Below, piece by piece: positions 11,579 to 22,719 of a stretch of 64,000 bases of DNA (its first letter is position 1; each line of letters starts with the position of its first letter). The notes below the pieces were generated by a model. It did not search any database, was not told the origin of the DNA, and saw only the letters and a program-made list of their open reading frames with translations. The position numbers were made by a program, and so were the translations under genes. Source of the DNA: Prorocentrum cordatum (lineage: Eukaryota > Sar > Dinophyceae > Prorocentrales > Prorocentraceae); NCBI GenBank assembly GCA_963575745.1, contig CAUYUJ010014347.1, positions 72,501-136,500 on the forward strand, read 5' to 3'.

Positions 11579-12412
11579 TCGGAATACTTATAATAATAAG
11601 CATAAGAATAATACAATGACGAACAGCAGTAGTACTAATAATAAGTAGAAGACGAATGATGATACTAACAAGGCTAATGACAATATCACTAATAAGACGC
11701 GTCATACTACTCATGTTATTAATACTAAACATACTACTAATACCGTTAGTAATACTAGGAGTAACATAATGATAAGAAATTAATATTAAACATACTACTA
11801 ATACCGTTAGTAATAATAGTAGTAACATAATGATAATAAAAAGACGAATGCGAATACTAATAAGAAGACTAGCAATAATACAACTACTACGAATGATAAT
11901 AACAACAAGAAGAATAATAAGACGAACACTACGCCTATTAATACTACTGGTGCTCAGACTAGTGGTAATAAAAAACCATTAACATAATAAACATAACAAT
12001 GATATATTAACCATAACAATAATAATAGCAAGACTAATACTAATAATGTTCATACGAATAATGAGAACACGGATAATCGCACTACTAGTTATACTGATAT
12101 CGCTACTGAGAATAATAATCTTCATACTGATAATACTGAGAAGACTGGTGATACGAAAAAGAATAATACGAATGCTTGAAGTACGAAGACTAATAATAAG
12201 AATACTACTTCAATGCTAATTTAAAATTAATAATACGCATACTATTCACAATAATGATGATAATTATAATGATCATACTCGTAATACTAGTAATACTAGT
12301 GATAACAATAAGACTACTAATAATAATAGGAGGAACAAAGCTATACAGAATAATCATATTATTAATATTATTCATGGTAGTAGTACTTGTAATATTCAGA
12401 AGAAGAAGAAGA
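11579..12412. repeat. AT-rich degenerate trinucleotide array with a 61-bp tandem duplication
   Basis: Triplet-phased AT-rich sequence as at 8998. Within it 11719-11775 and 11780-11836 are nearly identical (TTAATACTAAACATACTACT ... GTAACATAATGATAA), so segmental duplication still happens inside the array. Confidence 0.8.
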
Positions 12413-12712
12413 GCAAGAAGAGGAGGAGGCGGATGCGGATGCGGATGCGGATGCGGAGGCGGAGGCGGAGGCGGAGGCGGAGGCGGAGGAGGAGGAGGAG
12501 GAGGAATTGGAGTTGGAGGAGGAGGAGGAGGAGGAGGAAGAGGAGGAGGAGGAGGAGGAAACGTATAATCAACAACAAAATGAGGAGGAGGAATAGGAGG
12601 AAGAGGAGGACGAGGAGGAGGAGGAGGAAGGAGAAGCAACAGCAAAATGAGGAGGAGGAGGAGGAGGAAGAGGAAGAGGAGGAGGACGAGGAGGAATGGC
12701 GGGGAGGAGCAG
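12413..12712. repeat. (GGA)n / (GCGGAG)n / (GCGGAT)n array
   Basis: Hexamer GCGGAT and GCGGAG runs (12428-12488) followed by degenerate GGA. Confidence 0.9.
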
Positions 12713-12879
12713 CAAAGCGGAGGAAGGAGCCAGCAAATTTTGGAATTGACGGGGCCAACGCAGCGGTATCGACGACGTTTCGGTGGGGAGGCCCGCCCGC
12801 CGGAAGGCCTCGCCGGCCGAGCCCGCGGGGGCCTGCACGCCTCGAGGCGGGGATGCCCGCTGCGCTGCTCTGCCCCTGG
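12713..12879. other. Short GC-rich unique segment
   Basis: GC-rich sequence between two arrays; no recognisable product. Confidence 0.4.
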
Positions 12880-12932
12880 GGGGTCGCCGTCGCCGTCGCC
12901 GTCGCCGTCCCTCGCCGTCGCCGATGCCGTCG

Positions 12933-12974
<42 letters not shown>

Positions 12975-13021
12975 ACGCCGCCGCCGCGGCCGTCGTCGTC
13001 GTCGCCGCCGCCGCATAGTCG

Positions 13022-13069
<48 letters not shown>

Positions 13070-13072
13070 TCC
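12880..13072. repeat. (GTC)n array
   Basis: GTC/GCC trinucleotide repeat, purest at 12930-12970 and 13020-13068. Confidence 0.95.
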
Positions 13073-13147
13073 CCCTTCCCCAGGCTTCTTCTCGGGGCCC
13101 CCAGATGGTGTGATGACCCCACCCTGTGGTGGGTCCATGGGGATTTA

Positions 13148-13238
13148 GGGCTACCGCACGGTATTGGGACTTGGGTCGTTTTCTGAGAACGTCTCGGGCG
13201 ACTTGGATTTGCGAGGTTCCAAGACCGTGCGGTGACGG
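13148..13238. repeat. Short inverted repeat (hairpin element, about 90 bp)
   Basis: TACCGCACGGTATTGGGAC at the left is matched by the complement of the right end (TCACCGCACGGTCTTGGAAC); the centre GAGAACGTCTC is also imperfectly palindromic. Flanks 13073-13147 and 13239-13650 hold no recognisable gene. Confidence 0.6.
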
Positions 13239-13650
13239 AGCGCTCGGTGAGGTCTCTTGGAATTTCGAGGTCACGTCACCACGCGGTCCGTCGCCATACG
13301 GTTTTGAGACCCTTCTTGGGGGGGGAGGGATGTTCGATCAGACGATGCATTGCGCGAAAATTCTCGATCACCTGGGCTCGTTGACCTCTGTCAGATCTTG
13401 GTCCTTGTCGAGTTGTTTTTAAGTCGGTCGGGCCCGTACGTAACGGGGCCTGGCATTCGGAAATCAATGTTCCCGCCGTGTGGGAATTTGTCGCGCGGGA
13501 AGGAATGCGGGAGGTAGGGTTGAGGAGGGTGAGGAGGACAAGGTGCAAGACGAAATGATACCAGGCGAGACACTTTGCTTAGCGATTAAACCAGTGCTGG
13601 CCTCGCAAGAAACCACCGTATTCATAACTTTGGGTCGTTATATCTATACA
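13239..13650. other. Unassigned spacer
   Basis: Contains a partial echo of the hairpin (GGTCACGTCACCACGCGGTCCGTCG) and a G run at 13316-13325; nothing recognisable as a gene. Confidence 0.4.
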
Positions 13651-13655
13651 TACGC

Positions 13656-13686
<31 letters not shown>

Positions 13687-13702
13687 CGTATGTATGGATG
13701 TA

Positions 13703-13739
<37 letters not shown>

Positions 13740-14046
13740 GACTGACTGTATGTATGTATACACACATACATACATACATACGTACGTACGTACGTGCATG
13801 CATACATACATACATACTTACACACATACATACATACGCATGCACATACATACGTACATACACACATACATACCTACACACATACGTACACTCACACACA
13901 CATACATACATACATACATACGTGCATACGTACATACGTACATGCATACATGCACACGAACATACATACACACCTGCACGCATACGCACTTAAATGCCTG
14001 CACGCATTCATACACACATATATATATACACACATACATACACGTA
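13650..14046. repeat. Tetranucleotide block (TATG)n-(GTCT)n-(CATA)n
   Basis: TATG repeats (13658-13700) pass into GTCT repeats (13704-13740) and then a long degenerate CATA/CGTA array (13758-14045). TATG and CATA are complementary, so the block can fold back on itself. Confidence 0.9.
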
Positions 14047-14192
14047 GGGGCTTCGCCCCCTAACGCCGGCCCCCTCTCTATCATGATGGGATGTCTCAGA
14101 GTCGCGTCGGTGCGTTTCGGCGCTGCCTTGGCGCATCTGGGAACATCATGCGGGGGCGGTTCGGAACTGTCAGCGCATATTGAGACGTTTGC
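14047..14192. other. Spacer sharing a 30-bp GC motif with 59368-59396
   Basis: AGGGGCTTCGCCCCCTAACG...CCGGCCCCCTCTCT at 14046-14078 recurs at 59366-59396 with few changes. No gene seen. Confidence 0.5.
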
Positions 14193-15314
14193 GAAGACGC
14201 CTACGGCGAGTCACCGCCGCCCCCTGCCTTTGTGGAAGCGCCTATGTGGCCGAACGTTGAGGCCAGACCTGCCAAGCTATCGGATCATGTGTTTCCCGAA
14301 TCGGTTTGGAAAGCCTTCGGGGAACACGTGGGTATCTTGAAGGTCATCTTAGCCACCTGGAGGCCATTTTGACTCTTTCGGGCCTTCTTGGAGGACGTCT
14401 TGGAGGGCTCGTGGACCGTCTTGGAGGCCATCTTGAGCATCTTGGAGGCCTCTTGGGCCGTCTCGGGGGCCTCCTGGGGCCGTCTTGGGCCCCTCTTGGG
14501 CCGTTCTGGGGCCATCTTGGAGGCCTCTTGGGTGATCCTTGGGCGATCTTTGGGAGCTCTTGGGCCGTATCGGTCGGAAGGCCGAAACGAAGCAAATGTC
14601 AAGTCCTTCAAACACCATAGGAACATTTGTCTTTTTGGCCTTTCCTGGCCTTCCTTTCTAAGCCGACTTGGGGCCCTCTTGGGGTGCTCCAGGGTCGTCT
14701 TAGAGGCCATCTCGGGCGTCTTCGAGGCCTCTTGGGCCGTCTTGGCGCCCTCTTGGGGCCGTCTTGGGGGCCTCTTGGGCCGTCATGGGGCCATCTTGGA
14801 GGCCTCTTGGGCGATCTTGGGGCGACCTTTGCGGCCTCTGGGGCCGTCACGGACCGTCGGAAAGCCGAAAAGGCGCAAATGCCAACATCCTTCAAAAACC
14901 TGAGGAAACTCAAGGATTTTGGCCTCGTCGGGCCTTCCTGGAGGAACTCTTGGAGGCCTCTTGGGCCGTCTTGGAGGCCTCTTGCGGGCCTCTTGGGCCG
15001 TCTCAGACCATATTGGGGCCATCTTGGGCCGTCTTGGATGCATTTTGGGGCCATCTTGGCCGTCTTGGAGGTCATCTTGGCTGTCTTGGAGACATCTTGC
15101 AGGCCATTTGGGCTATCTTCGCGATGTTTAGAGGATGTCCCGAGCGAAACGGCCGTTTTTGGCGTTTGCAACCGGGCCTTCCGGGTGGCCCGCGGGACGG
15201 GCCCGAGCCCCAGGGGGAGTTCTTTTGGAAAAAAGAACCAAAACCAAAACCGATAGGATTTAACACGCCAGGTACCCCTTTGATAAATCAAAAGGGGGCG
15301 GCGGACGGCGGATC
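14193..15314. repeat. Higher-order repeat unit U1 of GGCCTCTTGGGCCGTCTT minisatellite
   Basis: It opens with about 150 bp of unique-type sequence (GAAGACGCCTACGGCGAGTC ... AAAGCCTTCGGGGAACA). Tandem TTGGAGGCC / TCTTGGGCCGTC units of about 9-21 bp follow. Inside them recurs a spacer block (GGCCGAAA..GCAAATG..A..TCCTTCAAA) at about 14579 and 14870. It ends in an exported tail (GGGCCTTCCGGGTGGC ... AACACGCCAGGTACCCC). Proteins such as APKTAQEASKMAPERPKR on the minus strand are repeat translations. Confidence 0.85.
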
Positions 15315-16885
15315 GAAGACGCCTACGGCGAGTCACCGCCGCCCCCTGCCTTTGTGGAAGCGCCTATGTGGCCGAACGTTGAGGCCAGACCTGCCAAGCT
15401 ATCGGATCATGTGTTTCCCGAATCGGTTTGGAAAGCCTTCGGGGAACATGTGGGCATCTTGAAGGTCATCTTAGCCGCATGGAGGCCGTTTTGACTCTTT
15501 CGAGCCTTCCTGGAGGACGTCTTGGAGGGCTCGTGGGCCGTCTTGGAGGCCATCTTGAGCGTTTGGGAGGCCTCTTGGGCCGTCTTGGGGGCCTCTTGGG
15601 GGCCTCTTGGGCGAACTTTTGGAGGCACTTGGGCCGTCTCGGGCCGTCGGAAGGCAGAAAAATAGCAAATGCCACAATCCTTCGAAAACTTTAGGGAAAT
15701 CATTGATTTGGGCCTTTTCGGGGTTTTCCTGGAGGCCCTCTTGGAGGCCTCTTGGGCCATCTTAAGGCCATCTTCGGCCGTCTTGGTGGGCTCCTGGCCC
15801 GTCTGACGCCGTCGGACGCCGTTTGAGGGGTCTCTGTGGGCCGACTTGAGGCCCACTTGGAATGCTCCAAGGCCGTCTTGGAGGCCATCTTGGGCGTCTT
15901 AAAGGCCTCCTGGGCCGTCTTGGGGGCCTCGTGGGTCGTTCTGGGGCTATTTTGGAGGCCTCTTGGGCGATCTTTGGGCGCTCTGTAGGGGCTCTTGGGC
16001 CGTCTCGGGCCGTCGGAAGGCCGAAAAGAAGCAAATGTCAAAATCTTTCAACAACCAAAAGAAAATACGTGTCTTGGGCCTTTTCTGACCTTCCTGGAGG
16101 CCTCTTGGAGGCCTCTTGGGCCGTCTTGGGCCAGCTGCGAGCCACCTTCGGCCATCTTGGTGGGCTCCTGGCCCGTCTGACGCCGTCTGAAGCCGTCTTG
16201 GGGGCCTCTCTGGGCCGACTTGGGGCCCTCTTGGGGCGCTCCAGGGCCGTCTTGGAGGCAATCTTGAGCGTCTTGGAGGCCTCTTGGGGTCGTCTTTGTG
16301 CCCTCTTGCGGCCGTCTTGCGGGTCTCTTGGGCCGTCATGGGGCCATCTAGGAGGCCTCTTGGGCGCTGTGGGGGCGATCTTGGGGGCCTCTTGGGCCGT
16401 GTTGGGTCGTCGGAAAGGCGAAAAGGAGCAAATACCAAAATGCTTCAAACACCAATGGCAAATCAATGATTTTGGCCTCTTCGGGCCTTCCTGGAGGACC
16501 TCTTGGAGGCCTCTTGGGCCGTCTTGGAGGCCTCTTGGGAGCCCCTTGGGCCGTTTTAGGCCATCTTGAGGCCATCTTGGGCCGTCTTGGGTGCATATTG
16601 GGTCGTCTTGGAGGCATCTTGCGGCCATCTTAGCTGTCTTGGAGGCCATCTTGGCCGTCTTGGAGGCGTAGTGGAGGCCATCTTGGGCCATCTTGGAGCC
16701 GTCTGGAACGGAACAACCCTTTGCAACCACATCTGGAAGATCTTTCGGCATCCTTCCGGGTGGCAGGCGGGACGAGCCGAAGCCCCAGGGTGAGTTCTTT
16801 TGGACAAAAAGAACCAACACCAAAACCGAGAGGGTTTAGCACGCCAGACACCCCTGCGATGAATCGACAGGGGGCGGCGGATCGT
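15315..16885. repeat. Higher-order repeat unit U2
   Basis: The first 150 bp are almost identical to 14193-14345, giving a 1122-bp offset. The GCAAATG spacer block recurs at about 15660, 16025 and 16430, and the unit ends with the same tail (GGGTGGCAGGCGGGACGAGCC ... TTTAGCACGCCAGACACCCC). U2 is about 450 bp longer than U1, by extra minisatellite. Confidence 0.85.
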
Positions 16886-17364
16886 AGTGGCCTTCGGACC
16901 ATCCCGCCACCGTGCCTGGGTTGTGTTGGGGTGGGGTGTCATGGGGAGCCTCTCGGGGCTTCTTAGAGGCGGTTTGGGGGCCTCGTGGGGGCCTCTTGGG
17001 GCCTCGTGGGCTATCTTTTGGGCCCCTTGCAGGCTTCTTGGACGCCTCTTGGGGCCTCTTGGGGCCTGTTGGCGGCCTCTTGGTGCCTCCTGGGGGCTTC
17101 TCGGGGCACAGACATCGAATGTTCGGCTCGTGGTCACCTGGTTGGGCCCCTCTTGGGGGCGTCGTGGGGCCATCTTGAGTCGTCTTGAGCGCTTCTTGGG
17201 CCATCTTGGAGCCCACTTGGGCTGGGCCGTCTTGGAGCCCTCTTGGAGGCGCCTTGGGCTGTTTTGGAGCGGTCTTGGAGCGCTCTTGGGGCTTATTTGG
17301 CCCCTCTTATGCCGTCTTGGAACCATCTTCGGGCGCCTTGGAGTACTTTTGGCCTCGGCAGTGC
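16886..17364. repeat. Minisatellite variant V1 (also at 45770-46300)
   Basis: CCTTCGGACCATCCCGCCACCGTGCCTGGG begins a G-rich GGCCTCTTGGGG array with an internal ATCGAATGTTCGGCTCGTGGTC block. The same order (CGGCCCTTCCCGCTACCGTGC, then CGAAATGTCGGTTCGTGGTC) is present at 45826-46015. Confidence 0.75.
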
Positions 17365-17545
17365 GAATACGGTGTGAGTTGCAAAGGTTTATGGCTTCGA
17401 GGACACGAATATTGCGTAATTCACAAAGGTGTGTTGTCTCGGGGACGCGAACATTGGGTATATTGGAAGGGTTTGTTGCCTCGGGGACGCAAACATTGTG
17501 TAATTTACGAGGGTCTGTGGCCTCGGGGACGCGAATCTCGTGTAG
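17365..17545. repeat. 42-bp tandem repeat, four full copies plus a partial
   Basis: Units start at 17365, 17407, 17449, 17491 and 17533 with constant 42-bp spacing and share GG[AT][AC]ACGC[AG]AA and the CGGGGACGC core. The period is a multiple of 3 and the plus frame is open, giving a 14-residue peptide repeat (for example EYCVIHKGVLSRGR, EHWVYWKGLLPRGR, KHCVIYEGLWPRGR). Whether it is translated is unknown. Confidence 0.9.
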
Positions 17546-18361
17546 CAGGCCTCTTCAAGGCCTCTTGGGGCGCCTTGGGGGCCTCTTGGGCCGTCTTGGG
17601 GCTGTCTTGCGCGTCTTGTGTCGATCTTTTGGCGGCTCGGGGCCCTCTTGGCAAGTCTTGGGCCTCTCTTGGCCCGTCTTGGGTCCGATCCAGTCATGCG
17701 ACTAGTTGCAAAGGAGCCCAGGGGTCACGCGGGATGCGCCAGGAGACGAGTTCTGAGTCTCAGGGGATTGGGCAAAGGACCTGAGGACACGACAATTCCA
17801 TGCCCAGAGGCACGGTGATGAATTTGAAGAGGAGGTCGAGGACGATGACGAGGAGTGTTTCTCAGGCCCCTGTGAGCAACAACCCAGTTCGAAACTCGAA
17901 GTCCGCCTAGGGAGGCGGGGGCCGGGAAGCGGGAGCCGCACTGGTCCCACTGTCTCCACCTTGCATAACCATCCCGTGCCGTTCCATTTCGCTAGCATCC
18001 ATCGACCAAGTTCTAGTCCGTAGTGGCACAGGCGCTGAATCGCACAACGACGGGCTCACTGCGGTCGGACAAAAACACACCCCTACCCGCCTGTCTCTGA
18101 AGAGCACCTCAGGGACGCTCTGGAACCTTCAGAGAAGCCATGGCCCCACCCCAAAGACGAATCCCACAGACCCCCCGCCCCACTCCAAGAACCTCCAACC
18201 GTCTTCTCGCGTCCTCAGCGTGGCCGCTTTCGACCACGTCCGATGAGTTTGTCGAAGGCCGTCTGCTGCATGCCATGCCCTTAGGGGCAGGAGCGGGCTC
18301 CCCAGCGGGGCACGCGCGACTCTGGCGCTCGTCGTCTTTCGTCATCGTTCGTCGTTGTTGT

Positions 18362-18405
<44 letters not shown>

Positions 18406-18460
18406 CCTCTCCGTGCGCCCCCCCTCCCATCGCACCCCGTCGTCGAAGAAGAGAGAAAGG
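17546..18460. other. Minisatellite tail and unassigned sequence with (CGT)n
   Basis: GGCCTCTTGGG-type units continue to about 17690. 17700-18355 is mixed sequence without a recognisable gene, followed by a CGT/GTC microsatellite at 18358-18402. Confidence 0.5.
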
Positions 18461-18624
18461 CATAAACATACTCTTGCGACGGTCCGCGCAGATTTCGTAG
18501 ATCTGCGCTGGGACCTCTTGGCGGCGCCTCCAGCGCCGCCCTGGCGCGATCCGCGCGCCAAGGTGGGGGCGTCCAGCGCAGATCCAAGAAGTCCGCACGG
18601 GCCGTCGAAATATTTAGTTTATTC
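18461..18624. mobile_element. Family D inverted-repeat element, copy 1
   Basis: The left end CATAAACATACTCTTGCGAC and the complement of the right end (AATAAACTAAATATTTCGAC) both continue into GG[TC]CCG[CT]GC[AG]GA[TC]TTC and GATCTGCGCTGG. The arms are about 50 bp. The core is GC-rich (GGCGCCTCCAGCGCCGCCCTGG). Related copies lie at 19255, 25304 and 63331. Confidence 0.75.
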
Positions 18625-19254
18625 AAGTTTTTTCTCCTTCTACGTCAAGCAGGACAGAGTCCTTCCTGCGAAGACGAAGAAGGCCCTGGCATTGTCCCGT
18701 GAAAGAGCAAGTTGTCTGCGCAGATCCCTCCAGAGCCGCTCTTGAGCCAGCCGCTGCGCCCGATACATCCTCCCGGCCTGCCAGCCCGTTGTTCACCTCA
18801 GGGCGCCAGCGACGGAGGCACAGCAAACGAGGGCACGGGGAACGCCTAGTTCCACGTTTGGCCATGCTCCCGTTTAGGGGGCCCTGGGCGCTGTAGACGG
18901 GGGCACAGTAAACGGGGGCACATGGAAAAGCCCAAGCCCCCGTTTAGCTAAATCCCCGTTGACGAAGCCCCCCGATCCTCCCCGTCCGGTTGTCCTCCTC
19001 GTTTTTGCTTCGGTCTGTCTCCTCGGTGGGTCTCTCCAGTGGGAAGCCCAGGCCTGCTGAGCTCCCTGCCGGCCCCGTTCGACGTCGAGTACGACGAGTT
19101 CGGCGAGCCAGTCTCCGGCGGGGGCCGCGGGGAAGCCAAAGGGGGCGCGGTTTGCCAAGGTCTCCCCACGAGGAGGATTTCTAAGGTTGCATAGTTGGAA
19201 AGACCTCGTCTGTCCCTCAAATCGGTGACTTTTCCTTCGGGGAGCGACGAACAA
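18625..19254. other. Unassigned sequence with an 11-bp perfect hairpin
   Basis: TAAACGGGGGC (18909-18919) pairs with GCCCCCGTTTA (18936-18946). A plus-strand stretch near 19075-19165 (SLPAPFDVEYDEFGEPVSGG) looks protein-like but has no recognisable family. Confidence 0.4.
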
Positions 19255-19393
19255 CATAAACATACAAACTCGGAGATTCGCGCGGCGCCTCCGGCGCCTC
19301 CGGCGCCACCCCTGGCGCGCTCCGCTCGCCAGGGAGGCAGGTCCACCGTCGATCCGAGAAATCCGCGCGGACCTCTGAGTTTCTATGTTTATG
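19255..19393. mobile_element. Family D inverted-repeat element, copy 2
   Basis: The left end CATAAACATACAAACTCGGA matches the complement of the right end (CATAAACATAGAAACTCAGA) at 18 of 20 positions. The right arm continues GGTCCGCGCGGATTTCTCGG as in copy 1. Confidence 0.8.
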
Positions 19394-20019
19394 TCATTCT
19401 TTGTTCCCCTATTCCTGCAATCAACGCGGGCTCCATGCGGACTTGACACGGTTGTTGTGTGGATTCGGCGCAGATCCGGCGGGGATTCGATGAGTCTGAC
19501 CGACATGGATTCGACGCGGAGAGGGGCCCGACGGGACAGTCGATATGCACCGAAAATGCTACGTATGATTTTCCAGTAGAAGGCCTACTCACGACAGGGG
19601 TGAACTGTTCGATGGCCAATCCAGTCCCGTCTCTCCCGTCGCCACGCCGCGCTTGCCACGGCCCAATGAGGTCGCCATGAAGGAATATTGTTTTCTTCCT
19701 CCTCTACCTTTTCCTCCTCCAAGCTGCCATTTTGCCCCCCAAGCGATTCAGGCAGCTTTTTACAGACCCTCACAACCCCAGAGCACAGAGGTGAAATGAG
19801 ATCGCGATGAGGGTGCTGGCTTGCATTGCGATGCCATAGACGACGTGTTCAGCCCTACTGCAATGTAATCCTCTGAGCGGCCGCCAGGATCGCCTGAGGT
19901 AGATCATCTGAGAGATTTTCGAAATTCTCTCCGATAGCATTGTTCGGGACACAGAGGAAGAGGAAGGGAGTAGAAGCAGTCAATGGACATGAATAATATG
20001 CTGAATGCGTTGATGCGGG
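19394..20019. other. Unassigned sequence upstream of the LINE remnant
   Basis: A plus frame at 19459-19680 is open (73 codons) and an AGGAGGAGGAAG-type tract lies on the minus strand at 19695-19720. No recognisable product. Confidence 0.35.
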
Positions 20020-22065
20020 ATTGGGAACACACAGTTCTCGAACACGTCTGCGGGGGTCCTGATTGCCTGGAGAGGCTTCATGGGAAAAGCGTTGCTGGTA
20101 GACGTGCGAGAACCTCCTGGAGATCTGATTGGAAGGGGCCTAGCAATCACGCTGACGCTTAACCAGTTCTCCATACAGGCTATCGCCGTGTACTACCCGC
20201 CGCAACCGAAAACCAGTTCAGCGGGAAGAGAGTATCTTTCTGTGGTTGAAGAACGAACTTCCTGGACGCAGTCGTTGCTGGAAAAATTAAGCAAATACGC
20301 TGGCGTTTGTAGCAGGGGGCGTGAACGATTGCATGGGGGCGAGCACCAGAGGGAAGCGTCTGGTTAGTCTAGCTACGGGCTCTGGGGTCTCGCCAGAATG
20401 ATAACCGGGGGAACAGGGCAAAGCCTTCGGAGGATGGCAGAGACAACAAACATGTCGATCAGCAACACGCTAGGGAATAGTAGACAGACGTTCTTCGGAG
20501 ACAAGAGCGCGCCGTGCATAGACTACATCCAGGCACCCTGGGAACTTTGCTCGAGTATCCAGACTTACGGCCCGCTGACGAGAATGGGAGAATGGGAAGT
20601 AAGATACACCAGATACCCAGCAGAACCCACAACAATCACGTGCTTGTACATGCAGCATTCCTCCTCCGTACATTTTCTGGCTTGCAGAAGAAGAAACACC
20701 AACCAGTGCGTCGGGGCCGAGACGCTCAAGGGAAAGTAGTGACCCACACCGTTGAAAGAAAAGAGTTTGTGGAGGCACTGCGCCAAGCGGTGTCGGACGC
20801 GACGGAATGGCACACACAACCAGATGTCGACACATACTTCCAGAAATTGAAAACCATCATGCTAGAGGTCGCCAGGAAACAGCTCGAGGACAGAGGAGTC
20901 ATATATCATATGTGTGCGAACTTGAGAGATGGAGGACTGGAGCTACTTCGACGGCGTCGGGACCTTGGAGAACAATTACATGCAGCATCGTGCACAGGAT
21001 AATGAGACCGCAGTTCGTTTTCATCCAGAGCACGTGGCAAGGAACACACACATACGACAGAGAAGCAGGAGCAGCAACACATGTTCCGGACCGCGTCGCC
21101 CAGATAGAAACAGAACTCTGAGATCTTTCGAGGAGATGTGCAATGCACAGACGTGCGCTGGGTAGCGCCGTAACGGGGCATCGCATCGACGAGTTGTGGG
21201 GGGCGTGGTAGAGCAGGGGCCTTGCAACGGAGGGGCGATTATCCAGAATGATCGCCGGAGGAAGACATGGACTGCGCAAGAGACACTACTGGACAGTGAC
21301 GAAACCACAGCCACCAGCGACAGAGTGGATTGATTTCTGGCGCACGCCTGGTGGTGGAGGGGGATGCTGGGGGAAGGTGTGGACCTTAATGATATCACCC
21401 AATTCGAGTGCTACAGCGAACCCAGAGCCGACAGGGATATCGAAGACAACGACGAGAAGGAGCAGGAGCACCTGGCCAGGAGATCCAGACAGCTATGCTG
21501 AGGAGAGCGGTTCCATCTACATGGGTCCCTTGTGAAGCATGGCGACCGATGCTGGCGCTGTCGGCACAAAAGGAAGCACCGCGTGGGCTGGGATACAGTG
21601 CAGAGATCGGGGATCCAGAGTGTTTCCAGACGGTGTTGCTTCGTGCGATTACTAGAGTCAAAGTGGAGGACCCCGCGCCAGTGCATTGGCATTGCGGCGC
21701 GGCGACAGCGCGAACGCACAAAACTCAAGACCTGGGCCTGTAGGCAAAAAAGGCAGATCGAAAACTAGACCCGCTTGGGGAAGCTTTTCACGCAGCTGGA
21801 TCGGTAAGAGCGTGGGCGGGAAAAATCAGGATTGTGGATTTATCAGAAGCAGACGACCAGGAGGAGCTGTGCTGACGGCGGCGGTGGTCCAGTACAGAGT
21901 ACGCGGCAGGGGGTGCAGTTTTCTGACAAGGGTGAGAGATGCGAGCGTTGCATTCGCCAATTGTTCTTGGATGAGAACGGATGCAACAGCTTCTGAGATC
22001 CTGCCCCAGGCCACGTGGAACCTTGGAGAGCAACGATGCAACAGAGCTAGTTTTCAGATGCCTTG
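20020..22065 (+). pseudogene. Non-LTR retrotransposon (LINE) remnant: endonuclease-like domain, linker and start of RT region
   Basis: The order of parts is that of an apurinic-type LINE, but the reading frame changes repeatedly. 20030-20365 (frame 1) reads SAGVLIAWRGF..., GRGLAITLTLNQFSIQAIAV then YYPPQP, as in the endonuclease/exonuclease/phosphatase fold. The following FVAGGVNDCMGAST (D-N catalytic region) is in frame 2 at about 20303. NTLGNSRQTFFGDKSAPCID then YIQAP returns to frame 1 at about 20470. LVHAAFLL and the helical linker (ERKEFVEALRQAVSDATEWH) are in frame 3 up to 21001. Another frame carries DITQFECYSEPRADRDIEDN then DEKEQEHLARR up to a stop near 21501. 21530-21800 carries a stretch like the start of an RT domain. 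Typical RT motifs (catalytic F-DD region) are not visible. A dead element is the only reading consistent with four or more frameshifts. Confidence 0.7.
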
Positions 22066-22719
22066 CCAAGGCTCAACAGACGGATTTACTGTTCGCTTGC
22101 CGCGATCGCTTGCCGGTCTGCGTCGAAGTCACAGAGCGCGGTTCGGGCCACGCGAGCCTGACCCGCGGCGTCTCGCTCAGGAGGCGCGGCCAGCGGATGA
22201 CCTGCTAGACCAGAGGCTGCGCCATATCGGCCTCCAACAAACCCGCGGGGAACAGGGGGGCATCGTTCTCTTGCGCGGAGCAGGGGCACCAAGAGCATGC
22301 GGAGATCTTGAACAGTTGGGTGTCCCTTGGGACCCCCCACCGTCAGCGAGATGCTTCTGCGATTCGAAGCACAGCTATCCGAACGGGCCGAGCAAGCGCG
22401 TGGCAGCCATGCGCAAATCGGACAAACAAGTGGGGACTTTCTGGCACAGAGCAGGGGCCCCCTATGCGTGGACGCGTGCCTTGCTGATATGTCGGGCAAT
22501 GAACGCGGGCCTCATCTGCATCGAGCGCCACTTCCCCACTCAGGCAAAGCGCGAGAGGTTGCGCCGGGCGATGAGGCGTCCACTCGGGAGGGCAATGAGA
22601 GGAGGGCGCCGCGAAGGTTTCAGACACAGGTGGATGCACGGGAATGAATGCGGCGCGGGTGGTCAAGTATTGGAGAGTATCTCACCCCGAACATGAAGCT
22701 GAAGTGCGTAGGTTGAGCC
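22066..22719. other. LINE-adjacent unassigned sequence
   Basis: Overlapping open frames on both strands, for example plus 22327-22647 (QAEQARGSHAQIGQTSGD-like); may be diverged LINE sequence. No conserved motif recognised. Confidence 0.35.

Noticed and set aside
14285-16823. Proline/Arg-rich proteins such as APKTAQEASKMAPERPKR on the minus strand
   Set aside because: They follow the minisatellite unit, occur in several frames and both strands, and break at unit boundaries.
18358-18402. Spliced-leader or small RNA gene among 18-19 kb repeats
   Set aside because: No CCGTAGCCATTTTGGCTCAAG-like sequence was found anywhere in the window on either strand.
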